A stretch of 45,144 bases of DNA, from NCBI GenBank assembly GCA_013140635.1, contig JABFSM010000046.1, forward strand, positions 1 to 45,144, given 5' to 3'. Shown piece by piece: positions 9,089-17,333 of this stretch. How positions within the stretch are numbered: position 1 is the stretch's first letter; each line of letters begins with the position of its first letter. Made by a program: the position numbers and the translations under genes. The notes under the pieces were generated by a model, which was not told the origin of the DNA, did no database searches, and worked only from the letters and a program-made list of their open reading frames with translations. The DNA is from Gemmatimonadales bacterium. GTDB lineage: Bacteria; Gemmatimonadota; Gemmatimonadetes; Gemmatimonadales; GWC2-71-9.

Positions 9089-9337
9089 ATGCGCTCCCGC
9101 GACCGCATCCTCGCCAATCTCGAAGGGATCTACCGAGAGTCGTTCGACCGGGCCAAGACCGGCTCCGACGAGCGCCGGATGGCCGATCTCGACAATGCCT
9201 ACATGCGGGACCAGTTGATGCTCGAAATTCTGCTCGATATCCGGGATCTCTTCGCGGTGGCGCCGGCCGCACCGTCCAAAGGGACCAGCGCCATCGAAAA
9301 GCTCGAGGCACTCCGCCGGCTTGCCCGGGGAGGGTGA
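9089..9337 (+). CDS. Small conserved-looking protein of unknown function
   Basis: An 82-residue, charged, mostly helical soluble protein that I do not recognise. It starts MRSRDRILANLEGIYRESFD, has repeated acidic/basic heptad-like patterning and a leucine-rich segment (DQLMLEILLDIRDLFAV), and ends in a basic tail. The ATG at 9089 follows AGAAG (9077-9081, 7 nt), a weak ribosome site directly after the polypyrimidine arm of the repeat element. No signal peptide, membrane helix or cysteine is seen. The reading frame extends further upstream to 8969 only through repeat sequence, so the shorter start is preferred. It converges with the permease gene ending at 9344. Confidence 0.6.
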   Translation: MRSRDRILANLEGIYRESFDRAKTGSDERRMADLDNAYMRDQLMLEILLDIRDLFAVAPAAPSKGTSAIEKLEALRRLARGG

Positions 9338-9343
9338 TCCACT

Positions 9344-11995
9344 TCACTCCCCTCTGAGCGCGCGAAGCGGGTCGACTCGGGTGGCCCGGCGCGCCGGGAC
9401 CCACGCGGCTACCAACGCCGCCCCGACCAGCAGCACGGTGGCGGCGGCAAAGCTCGGCAGGTCGGTTGGCGCCGTTCCGTAGAGCATCCCTCGGAGCAGC
9501 CGGCCGAAACCAAGGGCACCGAGCCCCCCGACGACGATCCCCCCGATGGCGAGTCCGAGCCCTTGCCGGAGCACCAAGGCTTGGAGGCTCCGGGGGAGAG
9601 CACCTAACGCCATCCGCACGCCGAGTTCCCGGGTGCGCTGGGCCACGGTCAGGCTGACGATGCCGTAGATGCCGAGCGCGGCCAGGACGCCGCCGAGCCC
9701 CGCGAAGACCGCGATCAGCGTCAGGATGATCCGGCGCATCGCGAGGGTTTCGGCGAGCCGTCCCGCGAGCGTCTCGGAATCACTGACGGTGAGCCCCGGC
9801 TCGAGGGTCGAGATGACCTGTTGCGCCGGGCGGAGGATTGTCGCCGGCTCCCCGGTGGTGTGAATCACCATAGTCATCGAGCCGAAGGGCCATTGGGCGT
9901 GCGGCACGTAGTACTCCGGTTGCGGCGCCTCTTCATGCCCGGCGTGCCGGACGTCGGCCACGACGCCGATCACCTCGCGCGGCATCGGCGGTCCCCCCGC
10001 CCGCGAGAGAATCTGTTTCCCGATTGGATCCTCTCCGGGCCAGGTGCGGCGTGCCATCGTCTCGCTCACCACGATGACCTTTGCGCCTTCACCTCGGTCG
10101 GCCACCGTGTACAACCTTCCCCGAAGCAGCCGAATCCCCATGGCGCCGAAGTATCCCGGCGTGGCAATCGTGAGCCGGGCCGTCGGCGCGTCGCCGTCGG
10201 CGGGCGCGGGCCGGCCGACGACCTCAAATGGCGGGTCCATGTCCGAGCCGACGAGAGAGAGTGGTAGTGCCGATCCCGCGCCGGCGGCCTGCACGCCCGG
10301 AATCTGCCCGATGCGGCCGAGGAGTTCCTCGACGAAGAGCGCTCGGCGCTCCGGCTCGGGATACCGGTCCCAGAAATGTGAGGTGAGCAGCATCCTACGA
10401 TCAGTGGCGTAGCCGAGATCTTCGGAGAGGACCCGCTGGAGGCTCCGGCCGAAGAGTCCCGCCCCCACCAGGAGCATGAGGGCGATCGCCACTTCGGCCA
10501 CAACCAGCGTGCGCCCGATCCGGCGCGCGCCCCGCGCTTCCCCCGCGGCCTGGGTTCCCCGGACGGCCAGCCCATCGGTTCCCATTGCAAGGAGCCAGGC
10601 CGGCACCCCCCCCGCCAGTAAGACGGTGAGCAGCGTTGCTCCGAACCCCGCCAGGAGCACCGGAAGGTCCAGCGCGATCGAGTCGATTCGCGGAAGGCCG
10701 GCCCTCGTGGCGCCACGGACCACGGCGGGCAGCGCCGCCGCCGCCAGCGCCACACCCAGCACGCCTCCAGCCACCGCGAGAAGGCCGCTCTCCACGAGCA
10801 GCTGCCTCACGATCCTCCCCCGCCCGGCACCGAGCGCCGCACGGACGGCCAACTCCGGACGGCGGCCAAGGCCCCGGGTCAGCAGCAGGTTCGCGACGTT
10901 GACACAGGCGAGCAGGAGCACGAGGGCCACCGCGCCCTGGAGCAGGACGAGCGAAGCGGCGGCGCTCCCGGTAATTGCCTCCTTGAGCGGCACCACGGGG
11001 GTGCTCACCCGCGTGTTGGTGCGGGGGTATTCCCGTTCCAGGTCTCTCGCGATGCGGCCCATTTCCTCACGGGCCTGCTCCAAGCCAACGCCAGGTGCCA
11101 GGCGACCGATGACGTTGTAGTAGGTCTGGGACCGAAGCTTCCGGGCCTCCTCGGTGAAGCCTTGCGCGGTATAGACGTCGCTTTGCCACGGATACACGAG
11201 CGTACTGGGGAGCACTCCGATGACCTCGAACTTCCCTTCATCGAAGGTGAGGACCCGTCCGACGATGCCCTGGTCTCCGCCGTACCGCCGCCGCCAGAGC
11301 CCTTCGCTGAGCAGTACCGCCTTGGGTCCGTTGACCTCGAACTCAGCCGGAGCGAACGGCCGACCGAGGATCGGCTTCACCCCCAGGACGTCGAGATATC
11401 CGTTGGTGAGTTTGAGCGCCGAGACATGCGCCGGTTCCCCCTCATTCAGGAGGTCGTACCCGTAGGGTGCGGCCGCCGCGAGGCGAGAGAAAGAGCGGTT
11501 CCGGTCCCGCCAGTCGAGGAAATTTCCTGGCGACGGCTGCTCCCGGACTCCCTTGGCGCCGTCGAGTTGCCAGACCGTCATGATCCGGTCGGCCTCGGCA
11601 TAGGGCAGCGGACGGAGAAGCACCCCGCTGACCACGCTGAACACCGCGGTGGAGAGCCCGATACCAAGTCCGAGGATGGCGATCGCCAGCGTAGAAAAAC
11701 CGGGGGACTTCCGCAGGCTTCGCACGCCGAAGATGGCGTCTCGCCAGAACTCGCCGAAGTACATGCGGCGGCGGAGGGTGCTCTCGGTGGCGCGATCCTG
11801 CCGGCCGATCATTCGCTTGGCGTGCTCCAGGTCGCCGAATTCCGCTTCCGCCTTCTTCCGTGCCGCCATGGGTGGGTTTCCTTCCTCGATCAGTTCCTCG
11901 GTTCGCATGTCGATATGGAAAGCGACTTCCTCGCCCACTTCGGCAACGATGTCGCTCTCCCTCCGCCAGGGCCAGCGGAATCGGATGCGTGTCAT
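9344..11995 (-). CDS. ABC transporter permease, duplicated MacB/FtsX (ADOP) type
   Basis: An 883-residue orphan permease, last gene of the amidohydrolase-PadR-permease operon. It has the prefix domain (SDIVAEVGEEVAFHIDMRTE), helix 1 (FSTLAIAILGLGIGLSTAVF), MacB_PCD, FtsX with PELAVRAALGAGRGR, then the second half ending in QRTRELGVRMALGALP and PARRATRVDPLRALRGE. The ATG at 11995 overlaps the PadR stop as ATGA; the 55 in-frame codons upstream are PadR antiframe. The prefix EEVxxHIxxRTEELIxEGxxPxxAxxxA resembles those of the two permeases at 2783 and 5454, more than those at 29212 and 31914. No ATPase is adjacent and the substrate is unknown. Confidence 0.92.
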   Translation of the reverse strand: MTRIRFRWPWRRESDIVAEVGEEVAFHIDMRTEELIEEGNPPMAARKKAEAEFGDLEHAKRMIGRQDRATESTLRRRMYFGEFWRDAIFGVRSLRKSPGFSTLAIAILGLGIGLSTAVFSVVSGVLLRPLPYAEADRIMTVWQLDGAKGVREQPSPGNFLDWRDRNRSFSRLAAAAPYGYDLLNEGEPAHVSALKLTNGYLDVLGVKPILGRPFAPAEFEVNGPKAVLLSEGLWRRRYGGDQGIVGRVLTFDEGKFEVIGVLPSTLVYPWQSDVYTAQGFTEEARKLRSQTYYNVIGRLAPGVGLEQAREEMGRIARDLEREYPRTNTRVSTPVVPLKEAITGSAAASLVLLQGAVALVLLLACVNVANLLLTRGLGRRPELAVRAALGAGRGRIVRQLLVESGLLAVAGGVLGVALAAAALPAVVRGATRAGLPRIDSIALDLPVLLAGFGATLLTVLLAGGVPAWLLAMGTDGLAVRGTQAAGEARGARRIGRTLVVAEVAIALMLLVGAGLFGRSLQRVLSEDLGYATDRRMLLTSHFWDRYPEPERRALFVEELLGRIGQIPGVQAAGAGSALPLSLVGSDMDPPFEVVGRPAPADGDAPTARLTIATPGYFGAMGIRLLRGRLYTVADRGEGAKVIVVSETMARRTWPGEDPIGKQILSRAGGPPMPREVIGVVADVRHAGHEEAPQPEYYVPHAQWPFGSMTMVIHTTGEPATILRPAQQVISTLEPGLTVSDSETLAGRLAETLAMRRIILTLIAVFAGLGGVLAALGIYGIVSLTVAQRTRELGVRMALGALPRSLQALVLRQGLGLAIGGIVVGGLGALGFGRLLRGMLYGTAPTDLPSFAAATVLLVGAALVAAWVPARRATRVDPLRALRGE

Positions 11996-12342
11996 GAGGA
12001 GCCCTCCGCCTGTCGGGCATCGAGAATCCGGAACACCGCCGCGGCGTACTGCCGCCAGGTTCCGCTTTCCGTGCGGAGCTGTTGCCTTCCCTCGGCGGTG
12101 AGCTCGTAGAAGCGAGCCCGGCGGTTGTTCTCGGAAAGCCCCCAGGTGGCGCTGACCCACCCCTTACGGTCCAGCCGGTGGAGAGCCTGGTAGAGCCCCG
12201 CCTCCTCCAGGCCGAGAGCACCCTCCGAACGCTTCCGGATCCACCGCGAAACGGCGTAGCCATGTTGGGGTCCCCAGGTGAGCGCCTTGAGGACCAGAAG
12301 GTCGACGGTGCCTTGCAGCAGGTTGAGCGGATCGCGGCTCAT
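11992..12342 (-). CDS. PadR family transcriptional regulator
   Basis: A 116-residue PadR protein with the usual N-terminal LLQGTVDLLVLKALTWGPQHG, the wing segment GLYQALHRLDRKGW and NNRRARFYELTAEGR. The start ATG at 12342 overlaps the amidohydrolase stop (ATGA), and its own stop overlaps the permease start in the same way, so all three genes are translationally coupled. Placement second in the operon, downstream of an enzyme gene, is unusual for a regulator. The likely operators are the CCACTCAT/ATGAGTGG dyads at 13631-13685, upstream of the operon and of the divergent SGNH hydrolase operon. Confidence 0.93.
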   Translation of the reverse strand: MSRDPLNLLQGTVDLLVLKALTWGPQHGYAVSRWIRKRSEGALGLEEAGLYQALHRLDRKGWVSATWGLSENNRRARFYELTAEGRQQLRTESGTWRQYAAAVFRILDARQAEGSS

Positions 12343-13598
12343 GGAAAGTTCCTCAACGTGTAGCCCTGCTTGACCCGCCGGACGATCCGGCGGAGGTTCG
12401 ACCAATCTTCGAGGGGATTGCCCTCAAGCACGAGAAACGACGCTTCATAGCCGTCCGCGAGTGCGCCGATCCGTCTGGCCGGGAAAAGTGCCCGCGCGGA
12501 CTCGCCGGTCCAGAGATTGAGAAGTTGCCCATGGGAGAAGACGCCAAGGGCGTCGAGAAAGCCCATCTCATTGGTGCTCGTGTCCTCGACGCGGTCGCTT
12601 CCCACCGCGACCTTGACGCCCATCGATTTGAGCAACCGGAGGTTGTCCCGTTGGGCGGAGGTGATAGCCGCCATCCGAGTGGAATCCATGCCGGGGCGCC
12701 GCGAAAGCCCCACCGTCGTGATCACGACGATGCCGCGGGCGGCGGCCAGGGAGGCGCTGGCCGAGTCGATCCGAGTCGGGAGCGCATATCCGGGGAGGTG
12801 AGCGATCAGATCGACTCCCGCTTCGACGGCCACCCGGAAGTCGGCCGCGGTTTCGACATGCGCAATGACGCGGAGGCCGCCGGCGCGTACCCGCGCGACG
12901 AGGAGAGGTACGAGGGCCGGCGAGAGCCCCTTCTGACCGGCGAAGCGGGGGTCGTCGCGGCGTTGCCGGTACTCATCGGAATAGAGGAGAAAGATCTTGA
13001 CGAGATCCGGCCGAGTCGCGAGCAGTTGAGGGACGATGCGCTCGACCCCCGCCGAATCGTCCGCGATGTAATACCCATGGTCCTGAAGGGTCTCTTTGGT
13101 GAAGCCCGGATAGGCGCCCATGGCGAGCAACCGCTCCCGGAGCGGGATCGGGTGGCCCCCGCTGGCCGTGATTCCACCGTTAGCAAAGATCACATCCACA
13201 GAAGTGGCGCAGTTGAAGAGGGGGCGGATCTCGGCCGTGAGAGAGGGGAGGTTGCTCAGGGTGGCGACATAGAACACGCCGTCCCGAAGGTACCGTGCGA
13301 TCGTCTCCTGAACTTGATAGTTGCTATGAAGGTTGTGGTTGTGGGCCTCGGCGAACGGCGGAATGACATACCCGCCGGCCAGATCGATGACCGAATCGAC
13401 GCTGGCGGGAGCGCGGAACCGGAGGACACCAGCGGCGCTATACATGGTCCGGGATTCGAACCCTTCCCCGGTCCACCACCGTCCATTGCGGTACTCCACC
13501 ACTGCGGCGGGCAAGGGGGGCGGCGTGCAGGCCGGGGCGCCTCCTACTGCGGCGGCCTGAAGCAACCCGAATCGAATTCCCAAGACGATTGCCGACAT
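12339..13598 (-). CDS. Amidohydrolase family protein, probably exported
   Basis: The 419-residue protein is a metal-dependent amidohydrolase (urease/DHO superfamily). Visible elements are the HxH metal site in EAHNHNLHS, a lysine in DLVKIF that could be the carbamylated bridging ligand, His in VIAHVETA and DLIAHLPG, and Asp in AVGSDRVED. The C-terminal GALADGYEASFLVLEGNPLED is the usual composite beta-sandwich return. The N-terminus (MSAIVLGIRFGLLQAAAVGGAPAC) is signal-like. Substrate is not predictable. It is the first gene of a coupled operon with PadR and a permease, so the enzyme may hydrolyse the compound that the system senses; that link is inference. Confidence 0.88.
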   Translation of the reverse strand: MSAIVLGIRFGLLQAAAVGGAPACTPPPLPAAVVEYRNGRWWTGEGFESRTMYSAAGVLRFRAPASVDSVIDLAGGYVIPPFAEAHNHNLHSNYQVQETIARYLRDGVFYVATLSNLPSLTAEIRPLFNCATSVDVIFANGGITASGGHPIPLRERLLAMGAYPGFTKETLQDHGYYIADDSAGVERIVPQLLATRPDLVKIFLLYSDEYRQRRDDPRFAGQKGLSPALVPLLVARVRAGGLRVIAHVETAADFRVAVEAGVDLIAHLPGYALPTRIDSASASLAAARGIVVITTVGLSRRPGMDSTRMAAITSAQRDNLRLLKSMGVKVAVGSDRVEDTSTNEMGFLDALGVFSHGQLLNLWTGESARALFPARRIGALADGYEASFLVLEGNPLEDWSNLRRIVRRVKQGYTLRNFP

Positions 13599-13630
13599 GC
13601 ACCCTCACGGACCATGAGGAACCGAGCACT

Positions 13631-13685
13631 CCACTCATCACATGAGTGGAACATAGCGCCGTTCCACTCATATGCCAAGTGGAAG
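13631..13685. promoter_or_regulatory. Divergent operator with repeated CCACTCAT dyads
   Basis: Four half-sites occur in 55 bp: CCACTCAT (13631-13638), ATGAGTGGAAC (13642-13652), GTTCCACTCAT (13661-13671) and AGTGGAA (13679-13685). The first two form a perfect 8-bp dyad with a 3-bp spacer, and the second and third a perfect 11-bp dyad with an 8-bp spacer. The sites occupy the gap between the divergent starts at 13598 (-) and 13691 (+). Control of both operons by the PadR protein encoded in the minus-strand operon is the simplest reading. Confidence 0.65.
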
Positions 13686-13690
13686 GAGAG

Positions 13691-14491
13691 ATGAAACCGG
13701 CACCCCAAACCAGACGTCGAGACTCTATGCATCTATTCAAACCCGTTGTGACCGCCCTGGCACTCGTGCTGGGGACTGCGCAGTGCCTCAATACGAGTCC
13801 CAATTCGATCGATAACCCCGATATCGATCCCAACGCCACAACCCGTATTCTGTTCATTGGCAATAGCTTGACCTATTACAATGACCTCCCGGACATGGTG
13901 AAAGCGCTGGCCGATTCGGCCGGGATCACAGGGGTCCAGGCCGCCCAGGTGGCCCAACCGGACTACGCTCTGGAGGATCACTATGCAGACGGGAGAGCCG
14001 TCTCTGCCATCCAGGCGGGAGGCTGGCACTACGTGGCCCTTCAGCAGGGGCCATCTTCGACCACGGCCAATCGTGCCAACCTTCGGCAGTGGGCGGCCAC
14101 CTTCGCTCAGATCATTCGAAGCAAGGGCGGCACGCCGGCCATGTTCCAGGTCTGGCCGCAAATCCAGAATTTCTCGACCTTCGACGCGGCCAACGAGTCA
14201 TATCGCCTTGCCGCGGAGGACATTGACGGCCTCCTCTTTCCCGCCGGTAAGGCATGGCAGGCGGCCCTCCGGCGAGATCCCTCAATCCAGCTCTACTACG
14301 ACGGTCTCCACGCGTCGGTGATCGGGAGCTACTTGGCCGCGCTCACGATCTTCGGCGAGTTGTTCGATCGCTCCGTTATCGGCCTTCCTGGCGGGCTCCG
14401 GGTGCCTTCCGGCTCCTTCCTGCTCACGGCGGAGCAGACCCTCTTGCTTCAACAATCCGCCGACGAGGCGAACGGCCGGATCGCGCCATGA
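13691..14491 (+). CDS. SGNH/GDSL-type hydrolase (DUF4886-like), secreted
   Basis: The 266-residue protein begins with a basic n-region (QTRRRD) and a hydrophobic signal segment (LFKPVVTALALVLG). The mature part opens with ILFIGNSLTYYNDLP, the block I motif of the SGNH fold with Ser as nucleophile, and closes with DGLHASVIGSYLAAL, whose Asp-x-x-His completes the triad. An Asn/Gly block is plausible in between (HYVALQQGPSS). Members are esterases or carbohydrate deacetylases; the substrate is unknown. The ATG at 13691 is preferred for the strong GGAAGGAGAG just before it; ATG 13727 is an alternative. The next gene overlaps by ATGA. Confidence 0.82.
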   Translation: MKPAPQTRRRDSMHLFKPVVTALALVLGTAQCLNTSPNSIDNPDIDPNATTRILFIGNSLTYYNDLPDMVKALADSAGITGVQAAQVAQPDYALEDHYADGRAVSAIQAGGWHYVALQQGPSSTTANRANLRQWAATFAQIIRSKGGTPAMFQVWPQIQNFSTFDAANESYRLAAEDIDGLLFPAGKAWQAALRRDPSIQLYYDGLHASVIGSYLAALTIFGELFDRSVIGLPGGLRVPSGSFLLTAEQTLLLQQSADEANGRIAP

Positions 14492-15651
14492 AGCGCCTCG
14501 CGGGCCCCAGCCTTCTTGTGCTGCTATCGGCGAGTCGGGCCGCCGGGGCGCTCGCCGCCCAGGAGCGGGTCATCACCCTCGATCGTCCCGAGGCCCAGTT
14601 GCCGGGGGAGTTCACCCGCGTCACCAGGGTGCGGGAGCTCTCCAGCGGGCGCCTCTTGGTCCTCGATTTCAACGACGCCACCGTCCAGCTCGTCGACTCG
14701 CGCAGCAAGAGCGTTGTGCAGGTTGGGGGCACGGGGGAAGGCCCCCGAGAATATCGGAGCCCGACCGGTCTCTTTTCATTCGGACCCGACCGATCGCTGA
14801 TCGCCGACCAAGGGAACCGGCGCTTTCTTGTTGTCGGCCCTGATGGGACGATCGTGTCGGAGGCCTCCTTTCCCGATCTGGGTGGATTCGGTCTCCTCTC
14901 CGTTCGTGGAGCCGATGCCCGTGGCCGCATTTACTTCGACGGCCCTAACCAGGGATCGGGCCGGACCGGCGGCCGAGACTCGGCGGCGATGCTTCGGTGG
15001 CATCCCGACCGCCCCGCGCGGCTCGATACGATGGGCTGGGTGCAGGTGCAATCGGCCGCGACGGTTCGCAGCGAGGGGGGCCGGATCACGATGACTCGGG
15101 CCATCCGTCCGCTTCGCACTTCGGAGCAATGGGGGGTATCGGAAGAGGGCCGAATCGCGCTGGTCACTCCGGAACCGTATCGGGTGGACTGGCTCTCTGA
15201 AGGGCGGCCTCGGGTGGCCGGGGTGCCGGTGCCGATCCGGGAAACGCCGCTCACCGAGGCTGAAAAGACCGGATATCTCGGGCGGATGCAGGCCGGCGCC
15301 GCGCCGCCACGCGGCTTCTCGATCGGCGGTCAGCCCAGTGGGGGGCCACCCCCTCCCCCCGCCGCTGCCGACGTCGCCGCGGCAGAATGGCCGCCGTTCA
15401 AGCCGCCGTTCTTGGTGGCGAGTACTATGGTGAGCCCGGCCGGGCACCTTTGGGTCAGACGGACACCGGATGCCGCGTCGCAAGCGGAATCGTTCGACCT
15501 GTTCGGGCCCGAGGGGCGCCGAGTGGCGATCGTGTCGGTGCCGGGCGGTGGAAGGCTGGTCGGATTCGCTACGGGGGGGGTCTATTTCGCCCGGAAGGAT
15601 GCCGACGATGTGGAGCACCTCTTCAAGTTCGCTTTGACGCTCTCGCCCTAA
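14488..15651 (+). CDS. Secreted beta-propeller protein (NHL/6-bladed type)
   Basis: A 387-residue exported protein with a signal peptide (MKRLAGPSLLVLLSASRAAG, cleavage near ALAAQ). The body shows repeated propeller-like strands: GRLLVLDFNDATVQLVDS, then a GTGEGPREYRSPTG loop, and DRSLIADQGNRRFLVVGPDG. The GxGxGPxEF/Y loop is characteristic of 6-bladed propellers common in Bacteroidota and Gemmatimonadota. A proline/glycine-rich linker (SGGPPPPPAAAD) lies near residue 290. No catalytic residues are evident; binding or recognition is likely. It overlaps the SGNH gene by 4 bp and is followed 32 nt later by the amidohydrolase, so it belongs to the same operon. Confidence 0.75.
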   Translation: MKRLAGPSLLVLLSASRAAGALAAQERVITLDRPEAQLPGEFTRVTRVRELSSGRLLVLDFNDATVQLVDSRSKSVVQVGGTGEGPREYRSPTGLFSFGPDRSLIADQGNRRFLVVGPDGTIVSEASFPDLGGFGLLSVRGADARGRIYFDGPNQGSGRTGGRDSAAMLRWHPDRPARLDTMGWVQVQSAATVRSEGGRITMTRAIRPLRTSEQWGVSEEGRIALVTPEPYRVDWLSEGRPRVAGVPVPIRETPLTEAEKTGYLGRMQAGAAPPRGFSIGGQPSGGPPPPPAAADVAAAEWPPFKPPFLVASTMVSPAGHLWVRRTPDAASQAESFDLFGPEGRRVAIVSVPGGGRLVGFATGGVYFARKDADDVEHLFKFALTLSP

Positions 15652-15683
15652 GCGGTTCTCTCGCGTCCCCCGTCCTCCACGGC

Positions 15684-17324
15684 ATGAGCCGGTCCCTCCT
15701 CGCGCTCCTTCTCCTCACCTCCTGTCAGTCCGGACCGGCGGCCGATCTCGTTCTCTACGGTCGAGTCTGGACCGGCGATTCCCTGCGGCCCTTCGCTGGC
15801 GCGGTCGTGATCGCCGGCGATTCGATCCTTGCCGTAGGCGACAGCGCCGACGTCCAACCGTTCGTCGGTTCGAAGACCGAGCAGATCCGGCCGCCCAACG
15901 GCTTCATCACCCCCGGACTTACCGACGGACACGTGCATCTGATGTGGGGGGGATTCCAGCTCGCGAACGTCGATCTCCGCAACGCCGATTCGCCGGCGGA
16001 ATTCATCCGCCGGATCAAGGCGTTTGCCGCGACCCAGCAGCCCGGGGAGTGGATTCTCGGCGGCAACTGGGACCATGAAAACTGGGCCGGCGCGCCGCTC
16101 CCCGACCGCGTTTGGATCGACTCCGTGACGCCGAGAAACCCGGTGCTCGTGAATCGTCTCGACGGACATATGAGTCTCGCCAATTCGCTGGCGCTTGCAG
16201 CCGCGAAGCTCGATCGTTCGACCCGGGAGATTCCGGGCGGGTCGATCGTCCGACGGCCTGACGGCGAGCTGACCGGCGTGCTCCGGGATGCCGCGTTGGA
16301 TCCGGTCGGCGCGGTGATCCCCGCGCCGTCGACCGCCCGGCTCGATTCCGCCCTCACCCGAGCCATGGAGTACGCGGCCTCGCTCGGCGTGACCGCGGTG
16401 GCGAGCGTCAGCGCCGGTTGGAGTGGGATCGCCGCACTCGAGCGGGCGCGTCAGGCGGGCCGGCTCACCCTCCGCGTCGCGAACTATCTCCCGCTGGCCG
16501 ATTGGCGCCGCGCGGCGGAGACGCTCCGCGTGAAGGGCCCCGGCGATGCCTGGATCCGGACCGCCGGGGTGAAGGGGTTCATCGACGGATCGCTCGGCGC
16601 GTCCACTGCGCTCCTCTTTGCGCCCTATCGCGACGCGCCGGCAACGCGAGGATTGCTGGTTACCTCCGAAGATTCGCTCCGCCGGTGGATGAGTGGAGCC
16701 GACTCCGCAGGGCTGCAACTCTCGATGCATGCCATCGGCGACCGCGCCAACGCGCTTTTGCTCGACATCTTCGATAGCGTCTCCAGGGGGCATGGCCCCC
16801 GCGACCGGCGGTTCCGAGCCGAGCACGCCCAACACTTGCGGGCGGAGGATATTCCGCGGTTCAGGGCGATCGGAGTCATTGGGTCCGTGCAGCCGTATCA
16901 CCTGGCAGACGACGGACGCTGGGCCGCCAAGCGCATCGGGCCGGAGCTGACCCGGAGGAGCTACGCCTCCCGCAGCCTGCTCGATGCGAAGGCCAGGCTC
17001 GCGTTCGGGTCCGATTGGCCGCTGGCTCTGCTCGATCCGCTTCTCGGGCTCAAGGCGGCGGTGACGCGGCAGACGCTCGATGGGAAGAATGTGGAGGGAT
17101 GGATTCCGGAGGAAAAGATCACCCTCGCGGAGGCCCTCCGTGCCTACACCGCCGGCAACGCCCATGCGATGTTCGCGGACGAACGACGAGGGGTTCTCAA
17201 GCCCGGCTACCTCGCGGACCTCGTCGTGTTCGACCGCGACCTGCTCGCGCTGCCCGCCGCGGCGCTCGAAGAGGCCAAAGTGAAGATGACAATCGTCGGC
17301 GGGAAGATCGTCTATCAGCCATAG
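15684..17324 (+). CDS. YtcJ-like amidohydrolase family 3 lipoprotein
   Basis: A 546-residue metal-dependent hydrolase of the Amidohydro_3/YtcJ group. The start ATG at 15684 gives a lipoprotein signal (MSRSLLALLLLTSC with lipobox LTSC), so it is probably anchored outside the cytoplasmic membrane. Metal and catalytic elements are DGHVHLMWGG (HxH), GVKGFIDGSLG (Lys), SMHAIGDRAN (His), FRAEHAQHL (His) and AFGSDWPLA (Asp). Family members cleave amide or imide bonds in diverse small molecules. The frame is open for 99 codons upstream, but that stretch is a shadow of the propeller gene. The YVTN gene follows after 9 nt. Confidence 0.88.
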   Translation: MSRSLLALLLLTSCQSGPAADLVLYGRVWTGDSLRPFAGAVVIAGDSILAVGDSADVQPFVGSKTEQIRPPNGFITPGLTDGHVHLMWGGFQLANVDLRNADSPAEFIRRIKAFAATQQPGEWILGGNWDHENWAGAPLPDRVWIDSVTPRNPVLVNRLDGHMSLANSLALAAAKLDRSTREIPGGSIVRRPDGELTGVLRDAALDPVGAVIPAPSTARLDSALTRAMEYAASLGVTAVASVSAGWSGIAALERARQAGRLTLRVANYLPLADWRRAAETLRVKGPGDAWIRTAGVKGFIDGSLGASTALLFAPYRDAPATRGLLVTSEDSLRRWMSGADSAGLQLSMHAIGDRANALLLDIFDSVSRGHGPRDRRFRAEHAQHLRAEDIPRFRAIGVIGSVQPYHLADDGRWAAKRIGPELTRRSYASRSLLDAKARLAFGSDWPLALLDPLLGLKAAVTRQTLDGKNVEGWIPEEKITLAEALRAYTAGNAHAMFADERRGVLKPGYLADLVVFDRDLLALPAAALEEAKVKMTIVGGKIVYQP

Positions 17325-17333
17325 GGGTTACAC

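Noticed and set aside
9335-9349. Possible hairpin between the small gene and the convergent permease
   Set aside because: GTGA/TCAC pairing of 4 bp with mismatches, not above chance.
13451-13463. GGGTTCGAATCCC on the minus strand, like a tRNA T-arm
   Set aside because: It lies in the amidohydrolase coding sequence and no acceptor stem, D-arm or anticodon arm fits around it.
15387-15683. Extension of the YtcJ-like amidohydrolase into the propeller gene
   Set aside because: The ATG at 15684 gives a clean lipoprotein signal, while the upstream residues are a shadow of the preceding gene.
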